NCBI GenBank assembly: GCA_017506735.1
Contig: JAFVMW010000055.1
Span: 1-64,000, forward strand
Direction: 5' to 3'
DNA from: Oscillospiraceae bacterium
GTDB taxonomy: Bacteria; Bacillota; Clostridia; Oscillospirales; Oscillospiraceae
Length of the DNA: 64,000 bases
Part shown: positions 20,184 through 27,735 of the stretch, in pieces
Position numbering within the stretch: position 1 is the first letter of the stretch
Layout: the number at the start of each line of letters is the position of its first letter
The notes under the pieces: model-generated
What the model was told of the DNA's origin: nothing
What the model saw: the letters and a program-made list of their open reading frames with translations, nothing else
The model's database searches: none
Program-made: the position numbers and the translations under genes

Positions 20184-23038
20184 GCGCCTCCCTTCGCCGC
20201 TGCCATTTTACGCTTGTAGTTCTCCACCGCACGAGACAGGGTCTCGCCGTCGATCTCGATTCCGAGAACGACTTCCAGGATCTCGCGCAGGAGGCCGACT
20301 ACGGTTTCGAACCCTCGTTCGGTGATATCCGTCAGGCCGCCCAGCACGCTGGCCACCGTTTCCTCAATGATGGACTGGGGTGCCACAATTTCCGGATTAT
20401 TCTGTGCACCGGAATATTCGCCCATCATGGCCAATGTGGGTTGTTTGATCACGCCACCGCCTGCCAGCATGGGGATCTGGGGCGTAGACATCTCACTTAG
20501 GCTGAAGCCGAAGGACTTGCCGCCCATGCCCGGTACCCATTCGGGAATGTCGAAGTGGATTCGGTTCAGAGCACGGATCATGGTATTGATGCCGGACACC
20601 ACGCCGGAGATCATGCCGTTGATGCAGCCTATGATGGCATTGATGGGGTTTTTGATCGCCGGCACGATACCGTTTTCCCAGATATCAGCCGCGGTATCCC
20701 GGATGCTGTTGAACGCTTCGGACAGCTTGGATTTAATATCCTCCAGTGCCGTTCCGAAGAAGGTTTTGACATTCTCCCATGCAGTGGTGATGCCATTCAG
20801 AAGGCCCTCAATGATGAATCCGCCCTGTTCCTCCATGACAGTGGAGGGGCTGTGGATGCCGAAGGCTTCACAGAAACCGTCGATGAAGGGCGTGAAGATG
20901 TTATCGATGATCCACTGGCTGATGTTGGCAAGGCCCTCAAGAATACTCAGGAGCAGACCGGCAACCACATCGCCGCCGCATTTCTCCGAGTTTTCCAGCC
21001 AGGTATCCACCATGGAGTTCCATTCGTCTCCGATGATCTCCCAGAGGGTTGCTGCCAGACCGCCAACCGCCGCGCCGATGCCTTCCACAATAGACCGGAC
21101 CATGCCGCTCCAGTCCACGGAAGCGAGAAAAGCTTCCACATCTCTCCCTATCTGCTGCCAGTCCAGTGCCTTCAGGCAGACAGAAATCGTTGTGGCAATG
21201 CCGATAATTCCGGAAGAAACACCTTCCCCGGCCTTCGCCCAGTCGATGTTCCCCACCGCAGCCATGATCATTTGGGACAGATCGCTGCCCAGTCCGGCAA
21301 AGTCGAAGGTCTGCACAAAGCCGTACAGAATGCCAAACAGAGCCTTGAGCTTATCCGTCAGGACTCTGCCCAGCATGGCCCAGTCCACGGTATCGAACAG
21401 ACCATTCAGCCCCGTGCCGAAGCCCTCGCCCATGGCGACCCAGTCTACACCCTGATAGAAGGTGTCGATAATCTGACCGATGGTGTTCAGGCCGTTGCCA
21501 ATGGTTCTGCCCAGCAGGTCGAAGTCCAACTCGTGGACAAAGCCGTTGATGGTGTCCACCAGATTTCGGGTCCACTGAGTGGCCTTGGTCTGGATTTTCT
21601 CCCAGTTAATTGCAGCCAGACTGTCATTGATCTTCCGGGCCAGAAGCTGTCCAACCTGTTTCCACTGGCCTGCCTTGATGGCTGCCAGCAGATCGTCCAG
21701 GAAGGGGCTCTTGTCCTGAAAATCATAGTTGGGGGTTACGGTCTCCGAACCGCCGCCGGAGCCGTCATTCTGACCGTCCAGCTTCTGGATCTCGTCGAAT
21801 CCGGCCAGACTGGCCAGTGCCTTCTTTGCCGCTCCGGCTCCCTTTGTGACAGTCGAAGCAGCTGTGGAGACTTTACCGGTCAGGGCCGTCAGCAGACTGG
21901 CCACATAGGAAAACACCGTCGCAGCAGCATTTGCAAGTGCCGTCAGCGCCGGTGTCAGTACCTGAATAATCGGTGATGCCGCATTCGCTGCGGCTCCCTT
22001 CAGGTTGGCAAGAGCCGACCGCATCTGGTCAGTGGATGCGATGGTCTTGCCGAAGTAATTCACTACGCTGCGCAGGGCAGCACTGATGCCATTGAAGATC
22101 AGCGCACCGGACGCAATCTCCCGAAGCCTGGAGCCGAATCTGCTGGTCGCTTTCCCGGCGCGGTCATAGCCCTTGCCGATTCCGGTGAGCTTGCCCAGCA
22201 TGGACTTTGCGCTCGCACCGGCCTTGGAAAGCATATTTTTCCACATTTTCGCGTGGATGGCTTTCCGGCGGTTGGCGGCTTTTTCTTCCGCTTCTGCCGC
22301 CTTCTGGGCTGCCCTGGCTTCTGCCGCAGCAGCTTTCTGAGCAGCAGCTTCCCGCTTCAGCGCAGCTTTCTCGGCAGCTGCAGCAGCCTTCTGGGCCGCT
22401 TTCTCAGCTTCCTGAGCCTGCTTCATGGCCGCCTTCTGCGCGGCGGCAGCAGCACGCTGGACTTCCCGTTCCTGCTTCTCCGCGACACGCCTTGCAATGG
22501 CTTCCTGTTTCTCAGCAGCTTTTCGGGCGGCTTCCTCCTGCTTCTGGGCGGCCTTTCTCGCAGCATCCGCTGAACGCTGAGCGGCAGCCTGCCGCTCAAT
22601 GTCAAGACGTTCTTCCGCCGCGTTAAGCTGTTCAGTCAATCTTTCCTGTTCCTTCAGAAGGCGGGTGTACTCCTTATTGCCTTCGGATACATAGCCGTGC
22701 ACCTTGAAAGTAGAATCATTGTGCTGTGTATCCCACAGCTTAGCCGTGGTGGCTTCCAGCTTTTCGCCCAGTTGATACACCTTCGCTTCTGCCAGTGCCA
22801 CAGACTTATCAAAAGCCTGCTGTACGGTCTTGGCTGTGGTCTGGGTAACATTCTGCACCGTCTTTGCCGTCTGGGCGGTGACGGTATCAGCCATTTTCTG
22901 GGCTGCCTGCTCCACTGTGCTGAAAGTCTTCTGCGCAGACTGCTGCGCTCTTTCTGCAGACTGCTGAATCTGTTTTTCAGTATTGTCCCGGATAACCAGA
23001 TCGATAAATACCGATCCTGCGCTGGTTCCCTCAGCCAT
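20180..23038 (-). CDS. Phage tail tape measure protein
   Basis: 952 residues from ATG 23038, which GGAGGTGG precedes. A long alanine-rich coiled coil (about 15-270, runs of AAQKAAEKQE type) is followed by a membrane-like segment (IIQVLTPALTALANAAATVFSYVASLLTALTG, about 355-390). Then come weakly repeated Trp/Gly units (for example VDWVAMGEGFGTGLNGLFDTVDWAMLGRVL) and a C-terminal Gly-rich part. The tape measure sets tail length and helps DNA entry. At the usual ratio the tail would be roughly 130-145 nm (inference). Confidence 0.95.
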   Translation of the reverse strand: MAEGTSAGSVFIDLVIRDNTEKQIQQSAERAQQSAQKTFSTVEQAAQKMADTVTAQTAKTVQNVTQTTAKTVQQAFDKSVALAEAKVYQLGEKLEATTAKLWDTQHNDSTFKVHGYVSEGNKEYTRLLKEQERLTEQLNAAEERLDIERQAAAQRSADAARKAAQKQEEAARKAAEKQEAIARRVAEKQEREVQRAAAAAQKAAMKQAQEAEKAAQKAAAAAEKAALKREAAAQKAAAAEARAAQKAAEAEEKAANRRKAIHAKMWKNMLSKAGASAKSMLGKLTGIGKGYDRAGKATSRFGSRLREIASGALIFNGISAALRSVVNYFGKTIASTDQMRSALANLKGAAANAASPIIQVLTPALTALANAAATVFSYVASLLTALTGKVSTAASTVTKGAGAAKKALASLAGFDEIQKLDGQNDGSGGGSETVTPNYDFQDKSPFLDDLLAAIKAGQWKQVGQLLARKINDSLAAINWEKIQTKATQWTRNLVDTINGFVHELDFDLLGRTIGNGLNTIGQIIDTFYQGVDWVAMGEGFGTGLNGLFDTVDWAMLGRVLTDKLKALFGILYGFVQTFDFAGLGSDLSQMIMAAVGNIDWAKAGEGVSSGIIGIATTISVCLKALDWQQIGRDVEAFLASVDWSGMVRSIVEGIGAAVGGLAATLWEIIGDEWNSMVDTWLENSEKCGGDVVAGLLLSILEGLANISQWIIDNIFTPFIDGFCEAFGIHSPSTVMEEQGGFIIEGLLNGITTAWENVKTFFGTALEDIKSKLSEAFNSIRDTAADIWENGIVPAIKNPINAIIGCINGMISGVVSGINTMIRALNRIHFDIPEWVPGMGGKSFGFSLSEMSTPQIPMLAGGGVIKQPTLAMMGEYSGAQNNPEIVAPQSIIEETVASVLGGLTDITERGFETVVGLLREILEVVLGIEIDGETLSRAVENYKRKMAAAKGGA

Positions 23039-23363
23039 TGCTTCCACCTCCAAACGCTGCCTGCATCATGCGCTCCAAATCTTCCATCTGGGCGCGCAGA
23101 TCTTCCGGAGGCCGCTTCGCCGCTCTGGCTGCAAGGAACGCACTCCAGTCAGAGCGGATCTTCCGCTGCCACGGCCCCATCCGGGAGATCACCTTCAGAT
23201 CCGATTCTCCCCGGACGGAAACCACCCTGCCCAGCGGAGTATCATCCATCAGGCCGCTGACCAGCTTCGCCCATTCCTCATAGGGAAGCTCTGCCTGAGC
23301 TCCAGGCAGGATGCCGTACTGGGTGGCGATGCTCTGCTCGATCAGCACGGCATCGAAGTCCAC
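23031..23363 (-). CDS. Tail assembly chaperone, downstream (T/Gp15-like) part
   Basis: The frame from GTG 23363 gives 110 residues (DFDAVLIEQSIATQYGILPGAQAELPYEEWAKLVSGLMDDTPLGRVVSVR), resembling the second half of tail assembly chaperones that precede tape measure genes. No good ribosome site precedes 23363. The same frame is open back to the end of the upstream chaperone gene and would continue it smoothly (DDSGALYDVDFDAV) if ribosomes moved +1 near GTC-TGA-C at 23385-23391. So this is probably made as a fusion by frameshifting. Overlaps the tape measure start by 8 bases. Confidence 0.75.
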   Translation of the reverse strand: MDFDAVLIEQSIATQYGILPGAQAELPYEEWAKLVSGLMDDTPLGRVVSVRGESDLKVISRMGPWQRKIRSDWSAFLAARAAKRPPEDLRAQMEDLERMMQAAFGGGSNG

Positions 23364-23385
23364 ATCATACAGCGCCCCGGAATCG

Positions 23386-23709
23386 TCAGACGATTTCGCC
23401 CTGAAATCGTGCGCCCACTTCCTCGGGCTCTTCGCCGGTCACAGCCGCCATCACCAGCTCGATCATCGTCTGGTATGCAGGATAGGGCATATCCAGATCA
23501 TCGATCTCCTGGGCGGCCTTCCGGCCCAGTGCCAGCTCCAGCACGGTTTCGATGCCGGAATAGGGATCATCGTTGCCGATGGCCTTTGCCGCCTCCTGGA
23601 TCTTCTTCACGGTCTTCTGCCGGTTGTCCACGGCGTAGATTTTCTCCCCGATACGGATCTCAGGGGTCTCGGTCAGCAGCTTGTGGTCAAGGGTATACAG
23701 CTTTGCCAT
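23386..23709 (-). CDS. Tail assembly chaperone, upstream (G-like) part
   Basis: 107 residues from ATG 23709 (MAKLYTLDHKLLTETPEIRIGEKIYAVDNRQKTVKKIQEAAKA). An ATG six bases upstream is too close to AAAGGAG. The small helical protein between the major tail protein and the tape measure has the size and place of the phage gpG-type chaperone. It ends at TGA 23386-23388, and the following frame appears to be its frameshift extension. Confidence 0.8.
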   Translation of the reverse strand: MAKLYTLDHKLLTETPEIRIGEKIYAVDNRQKTVKKIQEAAKAIGNDDPYSGIETVLELALGRKAAQEIDDLDMPYPAYQTMIELVMAAVTGEEPEEVGARFQGEIV

Positions 23710-23733
23710 AGTCATTTGCTCCTTTCAGCAAAA

Positions 23734-23761
23734 ACTCCCTGCCCGGTACTGAGCAGGGAGT
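23734..23761 (-). terminator. Terminator after the major tail protein gene
   Basis: ACTCCCTGC pairs with GCAGGGAGT and the minus strand continues TTTTTG. It would lower transcription of tail-assembly genes compared with the abundant capsid and tail-tube proteins. Confidence 0.85.
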
Positions 23762-23774
23762 CATTCAGATTTGT

Positions 23775-24206
23775 TCAGGCCCCTGCGGCAGGGGTAAAGG
23801 TAGGCTTGCCGTCAGACAGCAGCTCGAATTCCAGAGGGGCCACATTGCGGCTGTCACCGCCGCCGGGGTTGGTCACGTTGATCACGCAGTCAAACTCCAG
23901 CTTTGCGCCGCTGGGGAATTCCCACTCTGCCTTGCTCTCGCAGTCGGCACCGGTGCACCATGCCTTGCTGGAAATGTAATCGTTGCCGGCATCGCCGATG
24001 CACCGCTTACCGGACAGGGAGATGGTCAGGGCTTTGCCGGTGACCATGCGCTTCATCCAGCCTTCAGCATCCATGGGGCTCCATTCCTCCGTGTTGCCGT
24101 CGATGGACACACCGAAGCTCTCCATCTCCGCAATGGTGACCATAGCAGGTTCCCCCCTGCCGGTGGTGCTGATTTTGAACTTATTCTTCCAAACAGGATA
24201 GACCAT
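23775..24206 (-). CDS. Major tail (tube) protein
   Basis: 143 residues, MVYPVWKNKFKISTTGRGEPAMVTIAEMESFGVSIDGNTEEWSPMDAEGWMKRMVTGKALTISLSGKR. This matches the pattern of TP901-1-like tail tube proteins: a mostly beta protein with a central GKxLxISLxGKR strand and an xFDCVINVTNPGGGDS segment. A strong terminator follows it. Confidence 0.85.
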   Translation of the reverse strand: MVYPVWKNKFKISTTGRGEPAMVTIAEMESFGVSIDGNTEEWSPMDAEGWMKRMVTGKALTISLSGKRCIGDAGNDYISSKAWCTGADCESKAEWEFPSGAKLEFDCVINVTNPGGGDSRNVAPLEFELLSDGKPTFTPAAGA

Positions 24207-24213
24207 TCTGTTT

Positions 24214-24612
24214 TCACTCCTTCATGTAATAGATCGTCAAGTTGATCGCGTATTCAAAGACGCCGTCAGCGCCTTTGCCAAGAGGCACAGGATCCGCACT
24301 GGACTCCACGAAGGCAACCTTCGCGCCGTCCATATCTACATCTGTCAGCCCGTAAAACAACCCCCACAGGCTTCGTGCCTGCCGTTCTGCTTCAATCTGG
24401 CTCTTGCCCCAGCGGAGAAGCAGTCGGGCAGCAAACACGCCGTACCGGGTGCAGGCAGGACCGCCGACCGCAATGTGCTGCTTCCCGGTGACAGCCGCCG
24501 GATACACCCCCAGAAAGAAGGGCGCATTGCCGTTGACGCCGCCCAGCTGGATACGGCCTTCATAGGCCGCGTCCTGAGCTTTGATCCAGTTTTTCAGCTG
24601 TTCAGCAATCAT
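24214..24612 (-). CDS. Tail terminator / minor capsid protein
   Basis: 132 residues (MIAEQLKNWIKAQDAAYEGRIQLGGVNGNAPFFLGVY ... YAINLTIYYMKE). Order and alpha-beta pattern fit the tail-terminator (minor capsid 3-like) protein that ends the tail tube at the head. Overlaps the upstream gene by four bases. Confidence 0.7.
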   Translation of the reverse strand: MIAEQLKNWIKAQDAAYEGRIQLGGVNGNAPFFLGVYPAAVTGKQHIAVGGPACTRYGVFAARLLLRWGKSQIEAERQARSLWGLFYGLTDVDMDGAKVAFVESSADPVPLGKGADGVFEYAINLTIYYMKE

Positions 24613-24992
24613 TCAGGAAGCCTCCTCTCCAAGCAAGTCCGGAAGGTTTCCGGGATGAACTGCTCCCGATCTCCCCCGGGAAGCCAGGGACTTGCCCACA
24701 GGCCCTGTGCATTGGGATTATTGACCTTCTGGAAATTGTATTCTGGGTGGAAATACAACCGTCTGGCATAGGGCGTATCACCGACGCAGAGTGTTGTGTG
24801 GATCTCCCCACCATCTGTGAGCTGGTCGATAGCACCGCCAGAATTCTGCAGTTTACCGGTGTCAAACGGAATCACCTGCGCCGTCACCATATCGGTACGG
24901 ACAGCGCCAATGGTTTCCAGTGCTGCGTCCAAGGCGGCACGGCGGAAGCCCTCAAAAGCTGCCTGATCCAGCCGAACTTCCACGGTAGGCAT
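24609..24992 (-). CDS. Head-tail joining protein (minor capsid protein 2-like)
   Basis: 127 residues. The phrase VIPFDTGKLQNSGGAIDQ with YARRLYFHPEYNFQKVNNPNAQGLWASPWLPGG is typical of the Minor_capsid_2/HK97 gp10-like family that forms part of the neck. Confidence 0.8.
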   Translation of the reverse strand: MPTVEVRLDQAAFEGFRRAALDAALETIGAVRTDMVTAQVIPFDTGKLQNSGGAIDQLTDGGEIHTTLCVGDTPYARRLYFHPEYNFQKVNNPNAQGLWASPWLPGGDREQFIPETFRTCLERRLPE

Positions 24993-24993
24993 A

Positions 24994-25323
24994 TCACATC
25001 AGCTCCAATCTGGTATAATTCACTGATCCATCCGGATTTCGGCATTTCGTCCCCCGGTAGATGGTCCATTCCCTGCCGTAGATCTTCACGGTACCGGACA
25101 GCACATCCAGCGCAGGAGCAATGTCCCCATCAAAGAGGGCTGTGCCGCCCAGCTGAATGAGCTGCCGTTCCGGGTTCAGAACCTGCCGGGGCTTATCCTG
25201 CCAGTTGCAGTTCAGGGTCAGTTCTGCCACCGTCACCGGTGCGCCGTCTTCCCCCACCCCGTCCGTCAGGATCACGGTGCAGGACGTGCGGCACACCCGG
25301 GGCGGTACCAGCCGGGGCCACAT
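24994..25323 (-). CDS. Head closure protein (minor capsid protein 1-like)
   Basis: 109 residues, start MWPRLVPPRVCRTSCTVILTDGVGEDGAP. Beta-rich with LDVLSGTVKIYGREWTIYRGTKCRNPDGSVNYTRLELM. Position after the QLRG-type connector and before gp10-like protein suggests the head-closure role. One-base overlap with the upstream gene. Confidence 0.7.
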   Translation of the reverse strand: MWPRLVPPRVCRTSCTVILTDGVGEDGAPVTVAELTLNCNWQDKPRQVLNPERQLIQLGGTALFDGDIAPALDVLSGTVKIYGREWTIYRGTKCRNPDGSVNYTRLELM

Positions 25324-25697
25324 CAGGGAATCAGCCGGGACGCAAGCCCCGACTGCCTCAGTTGGGTCATAGCGGCGTTGGTGGTTGTAACACCGCCCTG
25401 CGTCACCACCCGATCAGCGGCGAAGCTCATGCTGACACCGTTGATCCCGTAGCTGGACAGGGGGCTGTCCACCAGATCCCCATAGGTGGCAAGGAAAGCG
25501 GCGTGGTGACACACCGCCTTCTTCACCTTCTCCTTCTGAAAATCCGTCAGATTGTCAAAGCCGACCTTCCGGATCCTGCCGTAGCACAGAGCATCCACAT
25601 CGTCACTGGCCCGCTCCAGATGCGAGGCTAACCCCGGGTCATCGGGTTTGGCACCAGGAACATAACGGAAATAATCAGCAACTGTGGCGTAACTCAT
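25323..25697 (-). CDS. Head-tail connector (Gp6/QLRG-like DNA packaging protein)
   Basis: 124 residues with the small all-helical N-terminal form MSYATVADYFRYVPGAKPDDPGLASHLERASDDVDALCYGRI and QKEKVKKAVCHHAAFL. The end carries TQLRQSGLASRLIP, close to the QLRxSGLxxR ending of this connector family. It follows the major capsid gene directly. Confidence 0.8.
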   Translation of the reverse strand: MSYATVADYFRYVPGAKPDDPGLASHLERASDDVDALCYGRIRKVGFDNLTDFQKEKVKKAVCHHAAFLATYGDLVDSPLSSYGINGVSMSFAADRVVTQGGVTTTNAAMTQLRQSGLASRLIP

Positions 25698-25698
25698 A

Positions 25699-26634
25699 TC
25701 AGGCTACCGCCTCAGTATCCAGATCGGCGTAAACGCTGTCGATCTTGCCGTCCTTACCGTTGGGGAAGGTGAACACATCGGACAGCTCACGCTCCTGGTA
25801 CAGGTAGCCGTCACCCTCGGTATGGGCACCGGGAGCGAAGTGGTAGATGGAGCTGATCTTGGGCACCACCTTGGTGGTCATGGGGGTGGCGAGCAGGACA
25901 TTGATCTTGAATGCACCCTTCGCAGGAGTAAATCCGCCATCCGCGCCATCAAAGTTGAAGGCGCTGTAGAAGGTCTCGTTGTCGATGACTTCCATGATGG
26001 GTACACCATCGATGTCAGTGATACGGGTCTCCAGACCAGTGCCACCGTCATTCACCTGGGTCACGGAGATGTTACGGGTGAACTCGGTAGACTGCTCCAG
26101 CAGGTCCATAATAAAGCCCTGAACATACATGATCAGGCCCTTGTTCTTGTAGCGGCGCAGCTTGCCGGAATTCAGCATAGCCTTCAGGCGGCCAAAGACA
26201 TTTTCCTTGGTCCAGCTGGATGCAGCGGTGGAAGAGTTGTAGCCGGTGAGGCTCTTTGCGACGGTTGCGGTCTTAGAGAAGAACAGCGCGTCCTTTTCGG
26301 GAGCAGACTGGGTCTCGGTAAACACGCGAGCGATGTTCTGGATAGAGGCGGTCTCATCGGACTCATCCACGTCGGCCTTGTCCACCAGGAACTCGATGTC
26401 ACGGTCATGCTCGACGGTGTAAGGGTGGTCGGTCTGCTTGAAAGAGCCGCGGTTCCAGCCGCCGTCGCGGTTATGGCTCTTGAAGCCGGAGGTGCTCATG
26501 CTGGTGAAGTGGAAGGTCTTGGCATCCAGCCAGCGCACATTGGTGGTGATGAAGGGGGAGCACAGAGCGTTCTGGTTCATGATTTCCAGCAGCTCGGGGC
26601 TCCACACTTCTGCATGGTTAACAACATTGGGCAT
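25699..26634 (-). CDS. Major capsid protein
   Basis: 311 residues. It has the HK97-type major capsid pattern with NHAEVWSPELLEIMNQNALCSPFITTNVRWLDAKTFHFTSMSTSG, and a spine-helix region around 95-115 (SIQNIARVFTETQSAPEKDALFFSK). It follows a scaffold gene by 20 bases. No prohead protease gene is seen. Confidence 0.9.
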   Translation of the reverse strand: MPNVVNHAEVWSPELLEIMNQNALCSPFITTNVRWLDAKTFHFTSMSTSGFKSHNRDGGWNRGSFKQTDHPYTVEHDRDIEFLVDKADVDESDETASIQNIARVFTETQSAPEKDALFFSKTATVAKSLTGYNSSTAASSWTKENVFGRLKAMLNSGKLRRYKNKGLIMYVQGFIMDLLEQSTEFTRNISVTQVNDGGTGLETRITDIDGVPIMEVIDNETFYSAFNFDGADGGFTPAKGAFKINVLLATPMTTKVVPKISSIYHFAPGAHTEGDGYLYQERELSDVFTFPNGKDGKIDSVYADLDTEAVA

Positions 26635-26654
26635 AGGTTAGTTCCTCCTTGTGA

Positions 26655-27182
26655 TTATTTGAAGCGGTTCCACCGCTTCACGTTCTGTTTGGTGTCGGTC
26701 TTGCGGCCGGGAGTGCCGCTGTCGCGGTCGCCGCCCAGCTTGAAGCCGCCGGTCTTGCGCTTGTCATCCTGAGTTTTCCACTCAGGGTGCCGCTGAAGAA
26801 CCGTCTCCATGGCCTTGGCGACAGATGCATCTGTAACTTCGCCGCCGCTCTTCGCAGCTTCCGCCATGGCCAGGGTCACAGCATCGTCGATCATAGCAGG
26901 GGCCACGCCTGCGGTAAAGGCCGCCAGACGGCTCTGGGCCTGCAGCAGATCCCGGCGCAGGGCTGCAGTTTCATCGGAGCCGGAGTCCGCAGGGGGCTGT
27001 TCCTGCTGATCTTCTTCCTGATCCTCAGGAGTTTCCTCCTGTTCCTCCTCTTCAGGCTGCTCTTCAGCCTCAGGATCCTGCTCCTGTTCCTCCTGATCCT
27101 CGGGAGTCTCCTGCTCTTCCTCGGTTTCGGGAGTTTCCTGCTCGGGAGTTTCCTGCTCCTCTTCGGGGTTTCGTCTGCTCAT
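26655..27182 (-). CDS. Capsid scaffold protein
   Basis: 175 residues. Residues 1-70 are an acidic low-complexity run of Glu/Gln/Pro repeats (EEEQETPEQETPE type). Then a helical region (ETAALRRDLLQAQSRLAAFTAG) and a basic C-terminus (KTDTKQNVKRWNRFK) follow, the latter suited to binding the capsid shell. Its place just before the major capsid gene fits a scaffold protein. Confidence 0.85.
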   Translation of the reverse strand: MSRRNPEEEQETPEQETPETEEEQETPEDQEEQEQDPEAEEQPEEEEQEETPEDQEEDQQEQPPADSGSDETAALRRDLLQAQSRLAAFTAGVAPAMIDDAVTLAMAEAAKSGGEVTDASVAKAMETVLQRHPEWKTQDDKRKTGGFKLGGDRDSGTPGRKTDTKQNVKRWNRFK

Positions 27183-27258
27183 TGTTTCCGCTCCTTTCGG
27201 TCAAAAATGGGTATAGAAAAAGAGCCCTGCTATCGCAAGACTCCGGTTCTATTGGGTG

Positions 27259-27441
27259 TTACTCGCCGGCATTATACCGGCATCGGCCATCACGCCATGC
27301 GCCGCAGTTCTCCTGCAGGCAGTTTACAAGTTCGGCAGTATTGTGCTCCACGGTCTGACTGCCAATTTCCACACCTTCTTCATCGTAGTCGATGGAAACC
27401 TGCACCACCCGGTGCCGGTTCACCGCATAGGGGCATTTCAT
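27259..27441 (-). CDS. Small cysteine-containing phage protein
   Basis: 60 residues, MKCPYAVNRHRVVQVSIDYDEEGVEIGSQTVEHNTAELVNCLQENCGAWRDGRCRYN. Cys3, then Cys/Cys/Cys late in the chain (NCLQENCGAWRDGRC) suggest a small metal-binding fold. I know near relatives from clostridial prophages at the same place between head and scaffold genes, without a defined role. Preceded by AGGAGGTAAACC. Confidence 0.75.
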   Translation of the reverse strand: MKCPYAVNRHRVVQVSIDYDEEGVEIGSQTVEHNTAELVNCLQENCGAWRDGRCRYNAGE

Positions 27442-27501
27442 AACGGTTTACCTCCTAAAAAGGGTATAGAAAAACCACCGTTCCGGGATCGGTTCGGTGG
27501 T

Positions 27502-27735
27502 TTAGTGATCAAAGAAATCATATCTGTGGGATACAATGTGGTAAGGCTCATCTGCTTCCACCGCCTTACGCAGTGTTTCCAGATATATCTGTGCAGCAGG
27601 AGTATCTTCCGTCCCTTGGAAATCTGAATAGTTGAAGGGAATGAAGCCTTCTCCAAACTTTTCACGGTACTTCTTTTTTAGTCTGTATGCCTCCTCCGAG
27701 CGGAGAATCGTACTATCACAGGGCGCAACGTACAC
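27502..27735 (-). CDS. Small protein coupled to the MuF-type gene, possible immunity protein
   Basis: 77 residues from GTG 27735, directly after the TGA of the MuF-type gene and with GAGGTGAG inside that gene's last codons, so translation is coupled. Sequence MYVAPCDSTILRSEEAYRLKKKYREKFGEGFIPFNYSDFQGTEDTPAAQIYLETLRKAV has no family I can name. The DNA is AT-richer than the surroundings, like the C-terminal end of the gene before it. This is the place and size for a cognate immunity protein, but that is inference. Confidence 0.6.
   Translation of the reverse strand: MYVAPCDSTILRSEEAYRLKKKYREKFGEGFIPFNYSDFQGTEDTPAAQIYLETLRKAVEADEPYHIVSHRYDFFDH

Noticed and set aside
22253..22573. Repeat-rich plus-strand frames opposite the tape measure coiled coil
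   Set aside because: They are antisense to Ala/Lys/Glu-rich repeats. The tape measure reading is well supported.
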